DNA from: Noviherbaspirillum aerium
Lineage (GTDB): Bacteria; Pseudomonadota; Gammaproteobacteria; Burkholderiales; Burkholderiaceae_D
Assembly (NCBI RefSeq): GCF_008929045.1
Contig: NZ_VFAH01000003.1
Location: forward strand, 124,001-188,000
Direction: 5' to 3'
DNA length: 64,000 bases
Below, piece by piece: positions 1 through 10,206 of this stretch. Both the position numbers and the translations under genes were made by a program. How positions within the stretch are numbered: position 1 is the stretch's first letter; the number at the start of each line of letters is the position of its first letter. Under the pieces are notes generated by a model that was given only the letters and a program-made list of their open reading frames with translations, was not told where the DNA came from and did no database searches.

Positions 1-555
1 CTCGGCATTGATGGAGCCGAACTGCGTCAGCAGTTCGCGCATGTGCTGTGCGCCGCCGCCGGAAGCCGCCTGGTAAGTCATGGAAGTCATCCATTCGACG
101 AGGTCGTTCTGGAACAGGCCGCCCAGTCCCATCAGCATGCATGAGACCGTGCAGTTGCCGCCGACGTAGTTCTTGACGCCGCGCTTGAGCGCGTCCTTGA
201 TGACATTCAGGTTGACCGGATCGAGAACGATGATCGCGTCTTCCTTCATGCGCAGCGTGGATGCCGCATCGATCCAGTAACCGTTCCAGCCGGCGCCGCG
301 CAGCTTGGGATAAATCTCGGTCGTGTAGTCACCGCCCTGGCAGGTAATAATGATGTCGCATTTCTTCAGCTCATCAATATTATTTGCATCTTTCAGTGTG
401 GTTTCGTTTTTCGCCATCGCCGGCGCTTTGCCGCCGGTGTTGGATGTCGAAAAGAATACCGGCTCGATATGAGCGAAATCGCCCTCTTCCTGCATGCGCT
501 GCATCAGGACCGAGCCCACCATACCACGCCAACCCACCAGGCCTACTAACTTCAC
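1..555 (-). CDS. asd: Aspartate-semialdehyde dehydrogenase, N-terminal part (cut by window edge)
   Basis: This enzyme reduces aspartyl phosphate to aspartate semialdehyde with NADPH, the branch point to lysine, threonine and methionine. I translated it from a GTG start at 555-553, preceded by a GAGGGAGA ribosome-binding site. The N-terminus [15 protein letters not shown] is the nucleotide-binding loop of the family. The motif GGNCTVS places the catalytic cysteine at residue 135, the same number as in E. coli Asd. About 185 residues are visible and the C-terminal half lies outside the window. It lies just downstream of leuB on the same strand, a common arrangement in Burkholderiales. Confidence 0.95.
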   Translation of the reverse strand, partial: MKLVGLVGWRGMVGSVLMQRMQEEGDFAHIEPVFFSTSNTGGKAPAMAKNETTLKDANNIDELKKCDIIITCQGGDYTTEIYPKLRGAGWNGYWIDAASTLRMKEDAIIVLDPVNLNVIKDALKRGVKNYVGGNCTVSCMLMGLGGLFQNDLVEWMTSMTYQAASGGGAQHMRELLTQFGSINAE

Positions 556-594
556 GATTTTCTCCCTCAAGTGCCCATCAAAAAAAACGACTCA

Positions 595-1665
595 TTACCT
601 TAGCGCCTGCACCACGGCATCGCCCATCTCCTTGGTGCCGACCTTGGTCGTACCCTCTTCATAGATGTCCGGCGTGCGCAGGCCCTGTGCCAGTACTGCC
701 TTGACCGCGTTCTCGATGCGGTCGGCCTGTTCGGCCCTGTTCAGCGAGAAGCGCAGCATCATCGCTGCCGACAGGATGGTCGCCAGCGGATTGGCGACGC
801 CCTTGCCGGCGATGTCGGGCGCCGAACCATGCGACGGCTCGTACAAGCCCTTGTTGTTCGCATCCAGAGACGCCGACGGCAGCATGCCGATCGAACCGGT
901 CAGCATCGCCGCCGCATCGGAAAGGATATCGCCGAACATGTTGCCCGTGACGATGACATCGAATTTTTTCGGCGCGCGCACCAGCTGCATCGCCGCATTG
1001 TCGACATACATGTGATCCAGCGTCACGTCCGGATATTCCTTGTGGACGTCGGTAACGATGTCTTTCCAGAACTGGAAGGTTTCCAGTACGTTGGCCTTGT
1101 CCACGCTGGTCAGGCGCTTGCCGCGCTTGCGGGCGGCCTGGAAGGCGACATGCGCGATACGGCGGATTTCTGTTTCCGCATAGCGCATGGTGTCAAAACC
1201 TTCACGCTCGCCCTTGAACGCGCCATCGGGTGCGGTACGCACGCCGCGCGGCTGACCGAAATAGATATCCCCGGTCAATTCGCGGATGATCAGGATATCG
1301 AGTCCCGATACGACCTCGGGTTTGAGGGTCGATGCGCCGGCCAGTTCCGGATAAAGAATCGCGGGACGCAGATTCGCGAAAAGATTGAGGTTCTTGCGCA
1401 GGCCGAGAATCGCCTGCTCGGGGCGCAACGGGCGTTCCAGCTTGTCATACTTCCAATCGCCGACAGCGCCGAACAGGACTGCATCGGCGGCTTTCGCCAG
1501 CGCCAGCGTTGCTTCCGGCAGCGGATGGCCGCTGGCCTCGTAGCCCGCGCCGCCGACGGGAGCGGTTTCCATTTCAAATTTTTCATCCAGCGCGTTCAGC
1601 ACGCGAACTGCCTGCTCGATGATTTCCGGTCCGATGCCGTCGCCCGGCAAGATTGCGATTTTCAT
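595..1665 (-). CDS. leuB: 3-isopropylmalate dehydrogenase
   Basis: LeuB oxidises and decarboxylates 3-isopropylmalate to 2-oxoisocaproate with NAD+, the third step of leucine synthesis in the cytoplasm. The 356-residue protein has the family length. It begins [15 protein letters not shown], the signature of the isocitrate/isopropylmalate dehydrogenase fold. [10 protein letters not shown] and [10 protein letters not shown] carry the conserved substrate and metal ligands, and the C-terminal part has the NAD-binding [10 protein letters not shown] motif. It sits between leuD and asd, all transcribed leftward, so it is probably part of one leu-asd transcription unit. Confidence 0.97.
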   Translation of the reverse strand: MKIAILPGDGIGPEIIEQAVRVLNALDEKFEMETAPVGGAGYEASGHPLPEATLALAKAADAVLFGAVGDWKYDKLERPLRPEQAILGLRKNLNLFANLRPAILYPELAGASTLKPEVVSGLDILIIRELTGDIYFGQPRGVRTAPDGAFKGEREGFDTMRYAETEIRRIAHVAFQAARKRGKRLTSVDKANVLETFQFWKDIVTDVHKEYPDVTLDHMYVDNAAMQLVRAPKKFDVIVTGNMFGDILSDAAAMLTGSIGMLPSASLDANNKGLYEPSHGSAPDIAGKGVANPLATILSAAMMLRFSLNRAEQADRIENAVKAVLAQGLRTPDIYEEGTTKVGTKEMGDAVVQALR

Positions 1666-1762
1666 TGTTCTATTCTCAAAACCTAAAATGTTCGATCATC
1701 CGGTCAGGCCGAAAGCAAGCGACTGGCTGCAATCGCGATCCTTCGCCGACGCGGCCAGGCGT

Positions 1763-2410
1763 TTAGATGGTGTTGGCCAGCCACGGATGCGATGCCAGGT
1801 GGCGCTCTTCGAATGCACGGATCTTGTCCGCCTGACGCAACGTGAGGCCGATATCGTCCAGGCCGTTGAGCAGGCAATACTTGCGGAATCCATCCACCTC
1901 GAACGGGAAGCTGGCGCTGCCGTTGACGGTGCGCACCGCTTGCGCTTCCAGGTCGACCACCAGGCGATATCCCGGGAATGCCTTGACTTCATTGAACAAC
2001 TGGTCGACCTGGCTTTCGGTCAGCACGATCGGCAGCAAGCCGTTCTTGTAACAGTTGTTGAAGAAGATATCGGCAAAGCTCGGAGCAATGACGGCACGGA
2101 ACCCGTACTGCTGCAATGCCCAGGGCGCATGCTCGCGTGACGATCCGCAGCCGAAGTTCTTGCGGGTCAGCAGAATGGAAGCGCCCTGGAACTGGGGCTG
2201 GTTGAGCACGAAATCCGGGTTGAGCGGACGCTTGGAGTTATCCATGCCCGGCTCGCCGTGGTCAAGATAGCGCCATTCATCAAACAGATTGGGGCCGAAG
2301 CCGGAGCGCTTGATCGACTTCAGGAACTGCTTCGGAATGATCGCATCGGTATCGACGTTGGCGCGGTCCAGCGGCGCGACCAGCCCTTCATGTACGGTAA
2401 ATTTATCCAT
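1763..2410 (-). CDS. leuD: 3-isopropylmalate dehydratase small subunit
   Basis: LeuD is the swivel-domain subunit that works with LeuC to isomerise 2-isopropylmalate to 3-isopropylmalate. The protein is 215 residues from the ATG at 2410. A TTG nine bases upstream is in frame, but the ATG gives the usual start MDKFTVHEG with GGAAA in front. [13 protein letters not shown] and [13 protein letters not shown] are diagnostic of the small subunit. LeuC lies upstream in the same direction, separated by a small entericidin-like gene. Confidence 0.97.
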   Translation of the reverse strand: MDKFTVHEGLVAPLDRANVDTDAIIPKQFLKSIKRSGFGPNLFDEWRYLDHGEPGMDNSKRPLNPDFVLNQPQFQGASILLTRKNFGCGSSREHAPWALQQYGFRAVIAPSFADIFFNNCYKNGLLPIVLTESQVDQLFNEVKAFPGYRLVVDLEAQAVRTVNGSASFPFEVDGFRKYCLLNGLDDIGLTLRQADKIRAFEERHLASHPWLANTI

Positions 2411-2485
2411 GGTTTCCAACTTGACGGCGTCGGCGATGATCTTCCTCTCAGGGAGAAAGCCGTTTCGCCTTCGGCCGGTTATCGT

Positions 2486-2608
2486 TTATCTCTTCGCAGC
2501 GCTTTCCACCACTTCGCCGACCTTCTTCACATCCTTGCCGACGCCTTGAACGGTGTTGCAGCCGGCCAGGGCCAATGCGGAAAGCAGCAATGCAAACATT
2601 GTTTTCAT
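2486..2608 (-). CDS. Entericidin A/B family small lipoprotein
   Basis: This 40-residue protein was found by reading the 220-base gap between leuC and leuD on the minus strand. The N-terminus MKTMFALLLSALALAGC is a lipoprotein signal peptide with a lipobox cysteine at residue 17. The mature part, NTVQGVGKDVKKVGE and onward, matches the short amphipathic helix of entericidins. An AGGGAGAAA ribosome-binding site lies just before the ATG. Entericidins are membrane lipoproteins linked to stationary-phase lysis or envelope stress in E. coli; the role here is unknown. Its place inside the leu cluster makes co-transcription with leuC and leuD likely. Confidence 0.85.
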   Translation of the reverse strand: MKTMFALLLSALALAGCNTVQGVGKDVKKVGEVVESAAKR

Positions 2609-2630
2609 GTTTTTCTCCCTTTACTGCAGC

Positions 2631-4034
2631 TCAGCGAATGGCGCGCACGTCGACGAAATGACCCTCCACGCCGGCGGCCGCGGCCATTGCGGGCGATACC
2701 AGGTGCGTGCGCCCGCCCTGCCCCTGGCGTCCCTCGAAGTTGCGGTTCGATGTCGAAGCGCAGCGCTCGCCCGGCTCGAGCCGGTCGGCGTTCATGGCCA
2801 GGCACATCGAACAGCCCGGTTCGCGCCATTCAAAGCCCGCGTCCTTGAAGATCTTGTCCAGTCCCTCGGCTTCGGCCTGTGCCTTCACCAAGCCGGAGCC
2901 CGGCACCACCATCGCCACCTTGACGTTGGAAGCACGCTGCTTGCCGCGCACGACCGCGGCCGCGGCGCGCAGGTCCTCGATACGGGAATTGGTGCAGGAG
3001 CCGATGAACACCTTGTCGATGCGGATATCGGAAATGGCGGTATTGGGTTTCAGGTCCATGTAGACCAGCGCCTTTTCCATGGCGTCGCGCTTGACGGCAT
3101 CCTTTTCCTTGTCGGGATCGGGCACGCGGTCATCGATCGAGACCACCATTTCAGGCGAGGTGCCCCAGGTGACCTGGGGCCGGATTTCGGCGGCGTTGAG
3201 CGTAACGACCATGTCGAACTTGGCGCCCGGATCCGAATGCAGCGTACGCCAGTAATCGACAGCGCGGTCCCAGTGCGGCCCGACGGGAGAATACGGACGG
3301 TTCTTGACGTAATTGATGGTGGTGTCGTCGACCGCGACCATGCCGGCTCGCGCGCCCGCTTCGATCGCCATGTTGCAGATCGTCATGCGGCCTTCCATCG
3401 ACAGCGAGCGGATGGTGGAACCCGCGAATTCGATCGCATAGCCGGTGCCGCCGGCGGTGCCGATCTTGCCGATCACGGCCAGCACGATATCCTTGGCGGT
3501 CACGCCGAACGGCAGCGCGCCGTCGACTTGCACCAGCATGGCTTTCGACTTCTTCGCCAGCAAGGTCTGGGTCGCCAGCACATGCTCGACTTCCGACGTG
3601 CCGATGCCATGCGCCAGGCAGCCGAAGGCGCCATGGGTGGAGGTATGCGAATCACCGCACACCACGGTCATGCCCGGCAGCGTCGCGCCCTGTTCCGGTC
3701 CGATCACATGGACGATGCCCTGGCGCTTGTCGGCCATGCTGAAATAAGTCAGGCCATAGTTTTTCGCGTTGGCGTCGAGAGTCTCGACCTGCAGGCGCGA
3801 TACCGGATCGGCAATGCCGTTGGCGCGGTCGGTCGTCGGCACATTGTGGTCGGCCACCGCCAGATTGGCGGAAATGCGCCAGGGCTGACGCCCTGCCAGC
3901 TTCAAGCCTTCGAAGGCTTGCGGACTGGTCACCTCATGCACCAGGTGACGATCGATATAGAGAATGGCAGTCCCGTCCTCTTCGGTATGGACTACGTGCG
4001 ATTCCCAGAGTTTGTCGTAGAGCGTTCGGACCAT
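2631..4034 (-). CDS. leuC: 3-isopropylmalate dehydratase large subunit
   Basis: LeuC is the iron-sulfur catalytic subunit of isopropylmalate isomerase. From the ATG at 4034 the protein is 467 residues, the normal length, and begins [15 protein letters not shown]. The reading frame stays open for 40 more codons upstream, but that stretch is unlike the family. Cluster ligands are visible in [10 protein letters not shown] and GCSMCLAMN, and [14 protein letters not shown] is a conserved active-site segment. No strong ribosome-binding site is seen. It is the first gene of the leftward leu cluster. Confidence 0.96.
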   Translation of the reverse strand: MVRTLYDKLWESHVVHTEEDGTAILYIDRHLVHEVTSPQAFEGLKLAGRQPWRISANLAVADHNVPTTDRANGIADPVSRLQVETLDANAKNYGLTYFSMADKRQGIVHVIGPEQGATLPGMTVVCGDSHTSTHGAFGCLAHGIGTSEVEHVLATQTLLAKKSKAMLVQVDGALPFGVTAKDIVLAVIGKIGTAGGTGYAIEFAGSTIRSLSMEGRMTICNMAIEAGARAGMVAVDDTTINYVKNRPYSPVGPHWDRAVDYWRTLHSDPGAKFDMVVTLNAAEIRPQVTWGTSPEMVVSIDDRVPDPDKEKDAVKRDAMEKALVYMDLKPNTAISDIRIDKVFIGSCTNSRIEDLRAAAAVVRGKQRASNVKVAMVVPGSGLVKAQAEAEGLDKIFKDAGFEWREPGCSMCLAMNADRLEPGERCASTSNRNFEGRQGQGGRTHLVSPAMAAAAGVEGHFVDVRAIR

Positions 4035-4080
4035 ATTCAAGAGCGTGCAGAGCAGCGCAAAACGGTGAAAATAGCCTTGG

Positions 4081-4086
4081 ATTATG
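4081..4086 (-). promoter_or_regulatory. Candidate -10 box for the leu cluster
   Basis: On the minus strand the hexamer CATAAT lies 46 bases upstream of the chosen leuC ATG and matches five of six bases of TATAAT. The -35 region is poor; TTGAGC is present but only 14 bases away. The location just beyond the hairpins that end the upstream gene supports a promoter. This is inference from position and one hexamer. Confidence 0.35.
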
Positions 4087-4114
4087 CCATAGTTGAGCAG
4101 GCTCAAACGAGGAA

Positions 4115-4163
4115 GGCGGCTTACGCCGCCAATGAAAAATGCCCGCTGGCGCAAGCCGCGGGC
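4115..4163 (-). terminator. Tandem hairpins with T-tract behind the M48 peptidase gene
   Basis: There are two stem-loops. GGCGGC-TTAC-GCCGCC lies at 4115-4130. GCCCGC pairs with GCGGGC around a GGC-GCAA-GCC core at 4141-4163. Read leftward, the second stem is followed by ATTTTTCATT, so it fits a Rho-independent terminator for the gene ending at 4185. Read rightward it is followed by GTTTTATT, so it may work in both directions. Confidence 0.8.
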
Positions 4164-4184
4164 GTTTTATTGGATTTCTGGCAA

Positions 4185-5009
4185 TCAGCGCGTCTTTTTC
4201 GCCTGTTCGTAGAGCGGCATGACGCGTTGCGAATAGGCGGAAAGGTCGCTCAGCCGGTCGGACTGCGACGGGTGGGTGGAAAGAAACTTGGGCGTGCCGC
4301 CGCCTCCGAGCTGCCCCATCTTTTGCCAGAGCGTAATGGCAGCCCGGGGATCATAGCCGGCGCGCGCCGCAAGTTCGATTCCAAGCCTGTCGGCTTCGGT
4401 TTCATGAGCACGAGAGTTCGGCAGGCCGACAAGACCCATGTAGGCATACTGGGCACCCTGCTGTCCGATCTGCCCCAGGCCTAGCAGCGCGCTGCCGACC
4501 GAAATCACTCCGCTGGCGAACATCTGCTCCGAAGCGCGCTCGCGCGCATGTTCCCTCAAGGCATGGGCGATTTCATGCCCCATTACCGCGGCCAGTTCAT
4601 CATCCGTCGCCTGCAGCTTTTCAATCAGACCGCTATAGACCGCCATCTTGCCACCAGGCATGCACCAGGCGTTGACTTCGGGCGATGTGAGCACATTGAC
4701 TTCCCATGCCCAGCCGCGCGCATCCGGACGGAATACCGTCGTTTGCGGAACGATCCGTGCCGCGATGGCCTTGATCCTCGCAACCTGGGCAGGATTCCGG
4801 TTGAGCGTTCCCTTGCGTGCTTCCTCGGCGATCAGCTGCGCATATTGTTCGCGTGCCGCCTGTTCCAGCGCATCCGCGGAAACCGCCATCTTCTGTTCCC
4901 GGTTGACGCCGACCACGCCGCCCTGGGTCGTCTGCACCGTTTCGCATGCGGTCAGGGCCAGCATGGAAGAAGCGAACACGGCGTGCCTGAACATCGTCTT
5001 GAATTTCAT
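4185..5009 (-). CDS. M48 family zinc metallopeptidase, lipoprotein
   Basis: This is a predicted periplasmic, membrane-anchored metalloprotease of 274 residues, in the group of LoiP/BepA-like M48 peptidases that handle outer-membrane protein quality. The signal peptide ends in a lipobox (LALTAC, cysteine 22). The catalytic motif GHEIAHALREHA (HExxH) is present, and SRAHETEADRLG supplies the third zinc ligand. The start has GAGGAG upstream and overlaps the stop of the MFS gene as ATGA, so translation is probably coupled. The substrate is not predictable. Confidence 0.9.
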   Translation of the reverse strand: MKFKTMFRHAVFASSMLALTACETVQTTQGGVVGVNREQKMAVSADALEQAAREQYAQLIAEEARKGTLNRNPAQVARIKAIAARIVPQTTVFRPDARGWAWEVNVLTSPEVNAWCMPGGKMAVYSGLIEKLQATDDELAAVMGHEIAHALREHARERASEQMFASGVISVGSALLGLGQIGQQGAQYAYMGLVGLPNSRAHETEADRLGIELAARAGYDPRAAITLWQKMGQLGGGGTPKFLSTHPSQSDRLSDLSAYSQRVMPLYEQAKKTR

Positions 5010-6262
5010 TGTCTCTCCTCATCGTTCTGCCATCGATATGACAAGGCCGCGGCAAGCGCGCCGGCCAGTGAAAACAAAGCTGCCGCCAGATAGACTGCCT
5101 GGGAACCGAATGTATCCCATAGGGCGCTCAGCACCAGTCCGCCCAAGGTGCCCCCCAGGCCATAGGAGATGCTGGTGAACAGTGCCTGCCCGCGCGCCTG
5201 CAGCGGCCCGGAGAACCAGCGCTGCAGGGTGATGATGGAGGCTGAATGGTGCACTCCGAAGGTCACCGCGTGCATTGCCTGCGCTGCCAGCAGCAAGACC
5301 AGCGACTGCGCGCCGAAACCGATCATCAGGAATCGAAGCGCCGCAACCAGCAGGCTGGCGAACATGAGACGCCTGACGCCGAACCGGCGAAACAACGGTG
5401 CCTGATAGAAAAAGAAAACGATTTCCGCTACCACGCCCACCGACCACATCAAGCCTATCACCGTGTTGCTATAGCCGATTTGCGCCAGATACAAGGAAAG
5501 GAACACGTACAGCGATGCGTGCGCCGCGATCATCAGGAAGGTAGACGCAAAAAAGGCGATGACTTCACGGCGCCGCAGCAGGTCCGGCAATGATGCTTTC
5601 GGCTTCGCGCCATCGTCATGCGCTGTCTCGCGCATGCGCAGACTGCTGGCGAACACCAGGACCAGCAGCGCGAAAGCGATCCACGGCATGGTATCGACGC
5701 CATAGCGGTCGAGCAGCGGACCGGCAAGGGCGACGCTGGCAATGAAGCCGACGGAGCCCCATAGCCGCAACCTGCCGTAGGGCGAGTAATCGCCGCGCAT
5801 TTCGGCAAGGATCAGCGCCTCGGACAAGGGATTCTGCGCACTGGCAAACAGATTGAACACCACCATCGCCAGGAAAAAATGCGCGAATGTCTGGCCGAAG
5901 AATATGCCGGTAAAGCTGACCACCGCCGCCAATGCGGTCAGACGCAGAACCGTCGCCCGCCTCTGATGGCGATCAGCCACCCAGCCCCAGAGATTGGGGC
6001 CGATCACACGCATGGCCTGCATGAGGGAGAGCAGCACGCCCACCTGCGTGGCCGTCAGTCCCTTCGCCGCAAAATAGAGGCTGGCATAGGGCGAGAAGAC
6101 GCCGACATAGCCGTAGTAGGCAAAGAAAAACAGCGCGAAACTGAATGTTTGCCGGGACCAGGAAGCGGGCTGCACAAGAAAGGATATCGACGGAAACGGA
6201 TGGCCCGGCGCGCCCGGGATGCCTGCTGCAGGGTGCCGGTCGGTGGCCGGCCCTTGATACAT
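5006..6262 (-). CDS. MFS transporter of the HcaT/phenylpropionate-permease-like group
   Basis: This is a 418-residue inner-membrane protein with about twelve hydrophobic segments starting near residue 40. FFFAYYGYVGVFSPYASLYF and WGWVADRHQRR match the MFS_1-like family that includes HcaT. The latter is the conserved loop between helices 2 and 3. The first 35 residues are not hydrophobic and look unlike the family, so the true start may be further in. A GTG at 6175 would give about 389 residues, but neither start has a clear ribosome-binding site. It lies 41 bases after aroC and overlaps the M48 gene by four bases. The substrate is unknown. Confidence 0.85.
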   Translation of the reverse strand: MYQGPATDRHPAAGIPGAPGHPFPSISFLVQPASWSRQTFSFALFFFAYYGYVGVFSPYASLYFAAKGLTATQVGVLLSLMQAMRVIGPNLWGWVADRHQRRATVLRLTALAAVVSFTGIFFGQTFAHFFLAMVVFNLFASAQNPLSEALILAEMRGDYSPYGRLRLWGSVGFIASVALAGPLLDRYGVDTMPWIAFALLVLVFASSLRMRETAHDDGAKPKASLPDLLRRREVIAFFASTFLMIAAHASLYVFLSLYLAQIGYSNTVIGLMWSVGVVAEIVFFFYQAPLFRRFGVRRLMFASLLVAALRFLMIGFGAQSLVLLLAAQAMHAVTFGVHHSASIITLQRWFSGPLQARGQALFTSISYGLGGTLGGLVLSALWDTFGSQAVYLAAALFSLAGALAAALSYRWQNDEERQ

Positions 6263-6303
6263 CGGCGCCGGTCACCGGCAGGAAAAGCAATGACGCCCGG
6301 CGT

Positions 6304-7404
6304 CTACCTTGACTGCAGCGCGATGTCCGGCGTGTCGACGCGCACATCGCCGCACTGCGCGCGATGGCGCAGCACATGATCCATCAGCACCAGCGCCAGC
6401 ATGGCTTCGGCGATCGGCGTGGCACGGATGCCGACGCAGGGATCATGGCGGCCGAAGGTTTCGACATTGATCGGATTGCCTGCCTTGTCGATCGACGGAC
6501 GCGGCGAGCGTATGCTGGAGGTCGGCTTGATCGCGATGGACACCGTGATGTCCTGGCCGGTGGAAATACCGCCGAGCACGCCGCCGGCATTGTTGGTCGC
6601 GAAGCCTTGCGGCGTCAGCGCGTCGCCGTGTTCGGTGCCCTTCTGCGATACCGATTTGAAGCCGGCGCCGATTTCCACGCCCTTGACCGCATTGATGCCC
6701 ATCATCGCATAGGCGATATCCGCATCCAGCTTGTCGAACAGCGGCTCGCCGAGGCCGACCGGAACATTCCGGGCAACGACATCGATGCGCGCGCCGCAGG
6801 AATCGCCATCCTTGCGAAGCTGGTCCATGTACTCCTCGAGCCGGGGGATCATCGTGGCATTGGCGGCGAAGAACGGATTGTGGCGCACATGATCCCAGGA
6901 CTCGAAAGGAATGGCCAGTTCGCCGAGCTGACTCATGCAGCCCATGAATGTGATGCCGTGGGCCTGGGACAGCCATTTCCGGGCGATGGCGCCGGCCCCG
7001 ACCACCGGCGCGGTCAGACGCGCCGAGGACCGTCCGCCGCCGCGCGGATCGCGGATTCCGTACTTGTGCCAGTAGGTGTAGTCGGCATGGCCGGGACGGA
7101 AGGTATCCAAAATATTGCCGTAATCCTTGCTGCGCTGATCCTCGTTGCGAATGAGCAGCGCAATCGGCGTACCGGTCGTCCTTCCTTCATACACGCCGGA
7201 CAGGATTTCCACCCGGTCCGCCTCGTTGCGCTGCGTGACATGACGCGAGGTGCCCGGCTTGCGCCGGTCAAGCTCCGGCTGGATGTCCGCTTCCGACAGC
7301 TCCATGCCAGGCGGACAGCCGTCCACTACGCATCCGATGGCCGGTCCATGCGACTCGCCGAAAGTGGTAACGGTAAAGATTGCGCCAAAGGTATTGCCGG
7401 ACAT
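6304..7404 (-). CDS. aroC: Chorismate synthase
   Basis: AroC converts EPSP to chorismate, the last common step of aromatic amino acid synthesis, using reduced FMN. The protein is 366 residues, the normal length. It begins [20 protein letters not shown], and [10 protein letters not shown] and [11 protein letters not shown] are the family signatures that contact substrate and flavin. The C-terminal segment [19 protein letters not shown] is also conserved. It is the first gene of a leftward group with the MFS transporter and M48 peptidase, which have no obvious metabolic link to it. Confidence 0.97.
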   Translation of the reverse strand: MSGNTFGAIFTVTTFGESHGPAIGCVVDGCPPGMELSEADIQPELDRRKPGTSRHVTQRNEADRVEILSGVYEGRTTGTPIALLIRNEDQRSKDYGNILDTFRPGHADYTYWHKYGIRDPRGGGRSSARLTAPVVGAGAIARKWLSQAHGITFMGCMSQLGELAIPFESWDHVRHNPFFAANATMIPRLEEYMDQLRKDGDSCGARIDVVARNVPVGLGEPLFDKLDADIAYAMMGINAVKGVEIGAGFKSVSQKGTEHGDALTPQGFATNNAGGVLGGISTGQDITVSIAIKPTSSIRSPRPSIDKAGNPINVETFGRHDPCVGIRATPIAEAMLALVLMDHVLRHRAQCGDVRVDTPDIALQSR

Positions 7405-7835
7405 GATGGTATGCAGTAAGTCGGGAAAACGGTGATTTTAACTTATCGGCAGTAACGCCCGGCCAAAATGTCGCCTGGGAGACAAGTTGCAGTTTTCCCC
7501 GAAATGAAAAGAATGGCATTTTCTGGATGAATGCCCGTGTTTCACAAAAATCAATGAGTGGCGCCAATTTGCGACATTCCCCGCTACCGGCACGCAGGGA
7601 GACCGCACGCCGTTACTTTCCGCATTGCATGCCAAACGAATATGGTGCAACATCCGAGAAACGCTTGCAGGCCAGCAATACTTGACACGGCACCCGGCGT
7701 GATCCGGCTATTGCGGCTTTCAGGCTGATTGCATGAGGCAAGCCGGTGTGTCGGTAGCGCCTTCACACTCCTAATTGCCTGGAATGCAATGCATGAACGT
7801 ACATGAATGAACCGGATGGGCTGCTGGAGAAAACC
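7405..7835. other. Intergenic region between aroC and the GGDEF-EAL regulator
   Basis: This 431-base gap separates two divergent genes and must hold both promoters. I see no convincing -35/-10 pair, no supported coding frame and no repeat. The small frames in it lack ribosome-binding sites or family features. Confidence 0.6.
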
Positions 7836-10073
7836 ATGAACAGGTCGGACATGTCCGATGACGAGGATCTCGTATTTCTCGCTGAAGGCCCGGCTGAGCC
7901 AGAATCGCTCGACACACCGCCGGCCTCTGATGGCTGGCGCATATTGATCGTCGACGACGATACCGACGTGCATACGGCCACCCTGTTCGCCCTGGGCAAG
8001 CTGGAAATGCAGCAGCGCCCGCTCGAATTCCTGCATGCCTATTCGGCCGCGGAGGCCCGTACCATACTGGCTGCGGAAAGCGATCTGGCGGTGATTCTGC
8101 TGGATGTGGTCATGGAACGGGAAGACTCCGGCCTGCAGCTGGTCAGGCACATCCGGGAAGAACTCAAGCTGAGCGAAGTCCGCATCATCCTGCGCACCGG
8201 CCAGCCCGGTTACGCGCCTGAAATCGACGCGATCCGCGACTTCGACATCAACGATTACAAGACCAAGTCGGAACTTACCCGCATCAAGCTCTACACCGCT
8301 GTGGCCACGGCCATCCGCTCCTATGAGCAGATACGCGCGATCAATGCCAGCAGACGCCGCCTCGACCGGATTGCCCGTGCAAGCACCGATCTGATGACGG
8401 CTCATGGACTGGAAAATTTCGCCTACGGAATCATCAACCACGCATCGGCCGTCTTCGATATTCCCAACAACGGCCTGGTATGCATTCAGGAGCATGGTCG
8501 GGACCGCACTGGCGAATTGTTCGTGATCGCCGCCTCGGGCCGCTATAGTCCGGCTGCCGACACGGCACTCGATGCGGGGCAGGATGCCCGTCTGCAGCGT
8601 CTGCTGCTGCGCGCTCTCAAGGAGCGCCGCAACATCTTTGATGCCGACGGCGTGGCGCTCCACCTCGGAGGCAACGCCAACCGCAATTTCGCCGCGGTGC
8701 TCGATATTGAAAGGCCGCTCGATGAGATCGACCGCAGCCTGATGGAAGTCTTCTGCCGCAACATCATGGTCGGGCTCGACAACATCCTGCTGATGACGCG
8801 ACTGGAAACCTTTGCGTTCTACGATCCGCTGACCAAACTGCCGAACCGCACCCGCCTCCGGGAACTCGTCGACAAGGCGCTGGGCGGCCAAGCCCGCGGC
8901 GACGCCACGCTCGCGCTGGTTGACATCGACCATTTTTCCGAGACCAATGACGCCCTGGGACATCAGTTCGGCGACCTGCTGCTGCTGGGCGTCGCGGCCC
9001 GGCTGAAGAAGCATCTCGGCAGCCAGCTTGTGGTAGGCCGCGTCGGCGGCGACACCTTCGGCGTGCTGGGCGAGGCGTGCCTCGTCAATCCCTCCATCCT
9101 GCTGGAACTGTTCAGCAGGCCCTTCAGGATCGATGGACAGGAAGTGCAATTGACGGCGACCGCCGGCCTGCTGCGCCTGGACGACTACGAAGGCAGCGGC
9201 GCCGATGCGCTCAAGGATGCCGACATCGCGCTCAAGCGCGCCAAGCTGCTGCAGCGCGCGGGCCACTTCTACTTCACGCGGAATATGGGTGTCGATATCC
9301 GGGAGCGGGTCCGGATGATGCATGCACTGCGCACGGCCATTGATGAACAGGAAATGTTCGTGGTCTATCAGCCGCAGATCGACCTGGCCACGCGACGCGC
9401 GGTGGGCGCCGAAGCGCTGCTGCGATGGAAAACCAGGGACGGCAATTTCATACCGCCCGACCGTTTCATTCCGATTGCCGAGTTTTCCGGGCTGATCATC
9501 AAGATCGGCGAGCGCGTATTGAGGGAGGCCTGCCGCGAACTGGTCAGGCTGCAGGCGCTCGGCTTCACCGACTTCACCATGTCGGTCAACGTGTCGCAAG
9601 TGCAATTCCGCCATCCCCGCTTCCTGGACATGCTTGAGGCCGTGCTGGCCGAGACTGGCGCGCCCGCATCCCAGATCGAGCTGGAAATCACCGAGTCCAT
9701 CGCGATGGAAGATCCGGATGTGCTGATCGACCTGCTCCGGAGGATCAAGCACACCGGCGTCAGCATTGCCATTGACGATTTCGGCACCGGCTTCTCGTCG
9801 CTCAGCTACCTGCAGCGCCTGCAGGCGGACCGCCTGAAGATCGACCGCCTCTTCGTCACCGAGATCACCAGTGCGTCGCGGGGCAGCAGCATCGCCGAGA
9901 TGGTGATCCAGCTTGGCCGCAATCTCGGCATGTCGGTGGTCGCGGAAGGCGTGGAGGATGAACGCCAGGCCGCCATCCTGTCCTCGCTCGGCTGCCCTCT
10001 GGCACAGGGTTATCTGTTCGCGCGGCCTATGCCGTTCGATCAGCTTGCCGGCTGGCTTCGCGACAACCCCTAG
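7836..10073 (+). CDS. Response regulator with DUF3369, degenerate GGDEF and EAL domains
   Basis: This is a predicted cytoplasmic c-di-GMP signalling protein of 745 residues. I chose the ATG at 7836 because GGAGA lies six bases upstream; an ATG 33 bases earlier lacks a site. Residues ~34-155 are a receiver domain (ILIVDDDTDVH, phosphoacceptor D90 in LLDVVME). Next comes a DUF3369-like sensory region, then a GGDEF domain at ~340-490. The signature at 404-408 reads GGDTF, so the metal-binding glutamate is lost and cyclase activity is unlikely. The EAL domain (E526-L528 in AEALLRW) keeps EITES, DDFGTGFSSLSYL, KIDR and AEGVE, so phosphodiesterase activity is likely. A sensor kinase follows in the same direction. 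Confidence 0.93.
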   Translation: MNRSDMSDDEDLVFLAEGPAEPESLDTPPASDGWRILIVDDDTDVHTATLFALGKLEMQQRPLEFLHAYSAAEARTILAAESDLAVILLDVVMEREDSGLQLVRHIREELKLSEVRIILRTGQPGYAPEIDAIRDFDINDYKTKSELTRIKLYTAVATAIRSYEQIRAINASRRRLDRIARASTDLMTAHGLENFAYGIINHASAVFDIPNNGLVCIQEHGRDRTGELFVIAASGRYSPAADTALDAGQDARLQRLLLRALKERRNIFDADGVALHLGGNANRNFAAVLDIERPLDEIDRSLMEVFCRNIMVGLDNILLMTRLETFAFYDPLTKLPNRTRLRELVDKALGGQARGDATLALVDIDHFSETNDALGHQFGDLLLLGVAARLKKHLGSQLVVGRVGGDTFGVLGEACLVNPSILLELFSRPFRIDGQEVQLTATAGLLRLDDYEGSGADALKDADIALKRAKLLQRAGHFYFTRNMGVDIRERVRMMHALRTAIDEQEMFVVYQPQIDLATRRAVGAEALLRWKTRDGNFIPPDRFIPIAEFSGLIIKIGERVLREACRELVRLQALGFTDFTMSVNVSQVQFRHPRFLDMLEAVLAETGAPASQIELEITESIAMEDPDVLIDLLRRIKHTGVSIAIDDFGTGFSSLSYLQRLQADRLKIDRLFVTEITSASRGSSIAEMVIQLGRNLGMSVVAEGVEDERQAAILSSLGCPLAQGYLFARPMPFDQLAGWLRDNP

Positions 10074-10170
10074 GCCGATCCGGGGCGTCGTTTCCGATCA
10101 CCGGCAAACGGTCGAACCGGACATATTCGCAGGCGGCAAGGACGCCCTGCCCTGCGATCACTTATTGATT

Positions 10171-10201
10171 CGGCCCGAAGAATGCTTCATTTTTCGGGCC
10201 G
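10171..10201 (+). terminator. Hairpin after the GGDEF-EAL regulator
   Basis: CGGCCCGAA at 10171-10179 is exactly complementary to TTCGGGCCG at 10193-10201, with a 13-base loop. The stop codon of the regulator lies about 100 bases upstream. There is no T-tract after the stem, so it may be a weak or Rho-assisted terminator or simply a structured element. Confidence 0.5.
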
Positions 10202-10206
10202 CCGAT

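Noticed and set aside
2553-4484. 643-codon open frame on the plus strand opposite leuC
   Set aside because: His/Arg/Gly-rich composition with no domain, fully antisense to leuC and crossing the terminator at 4141.
7584-9752. 722-codon open frame on the minus strand opposite the GGDEF-EAL regulator
   Set aside because: It is antisense to a gene with clear domains, has no family motif, and reads like a GC-rich shadow frame.
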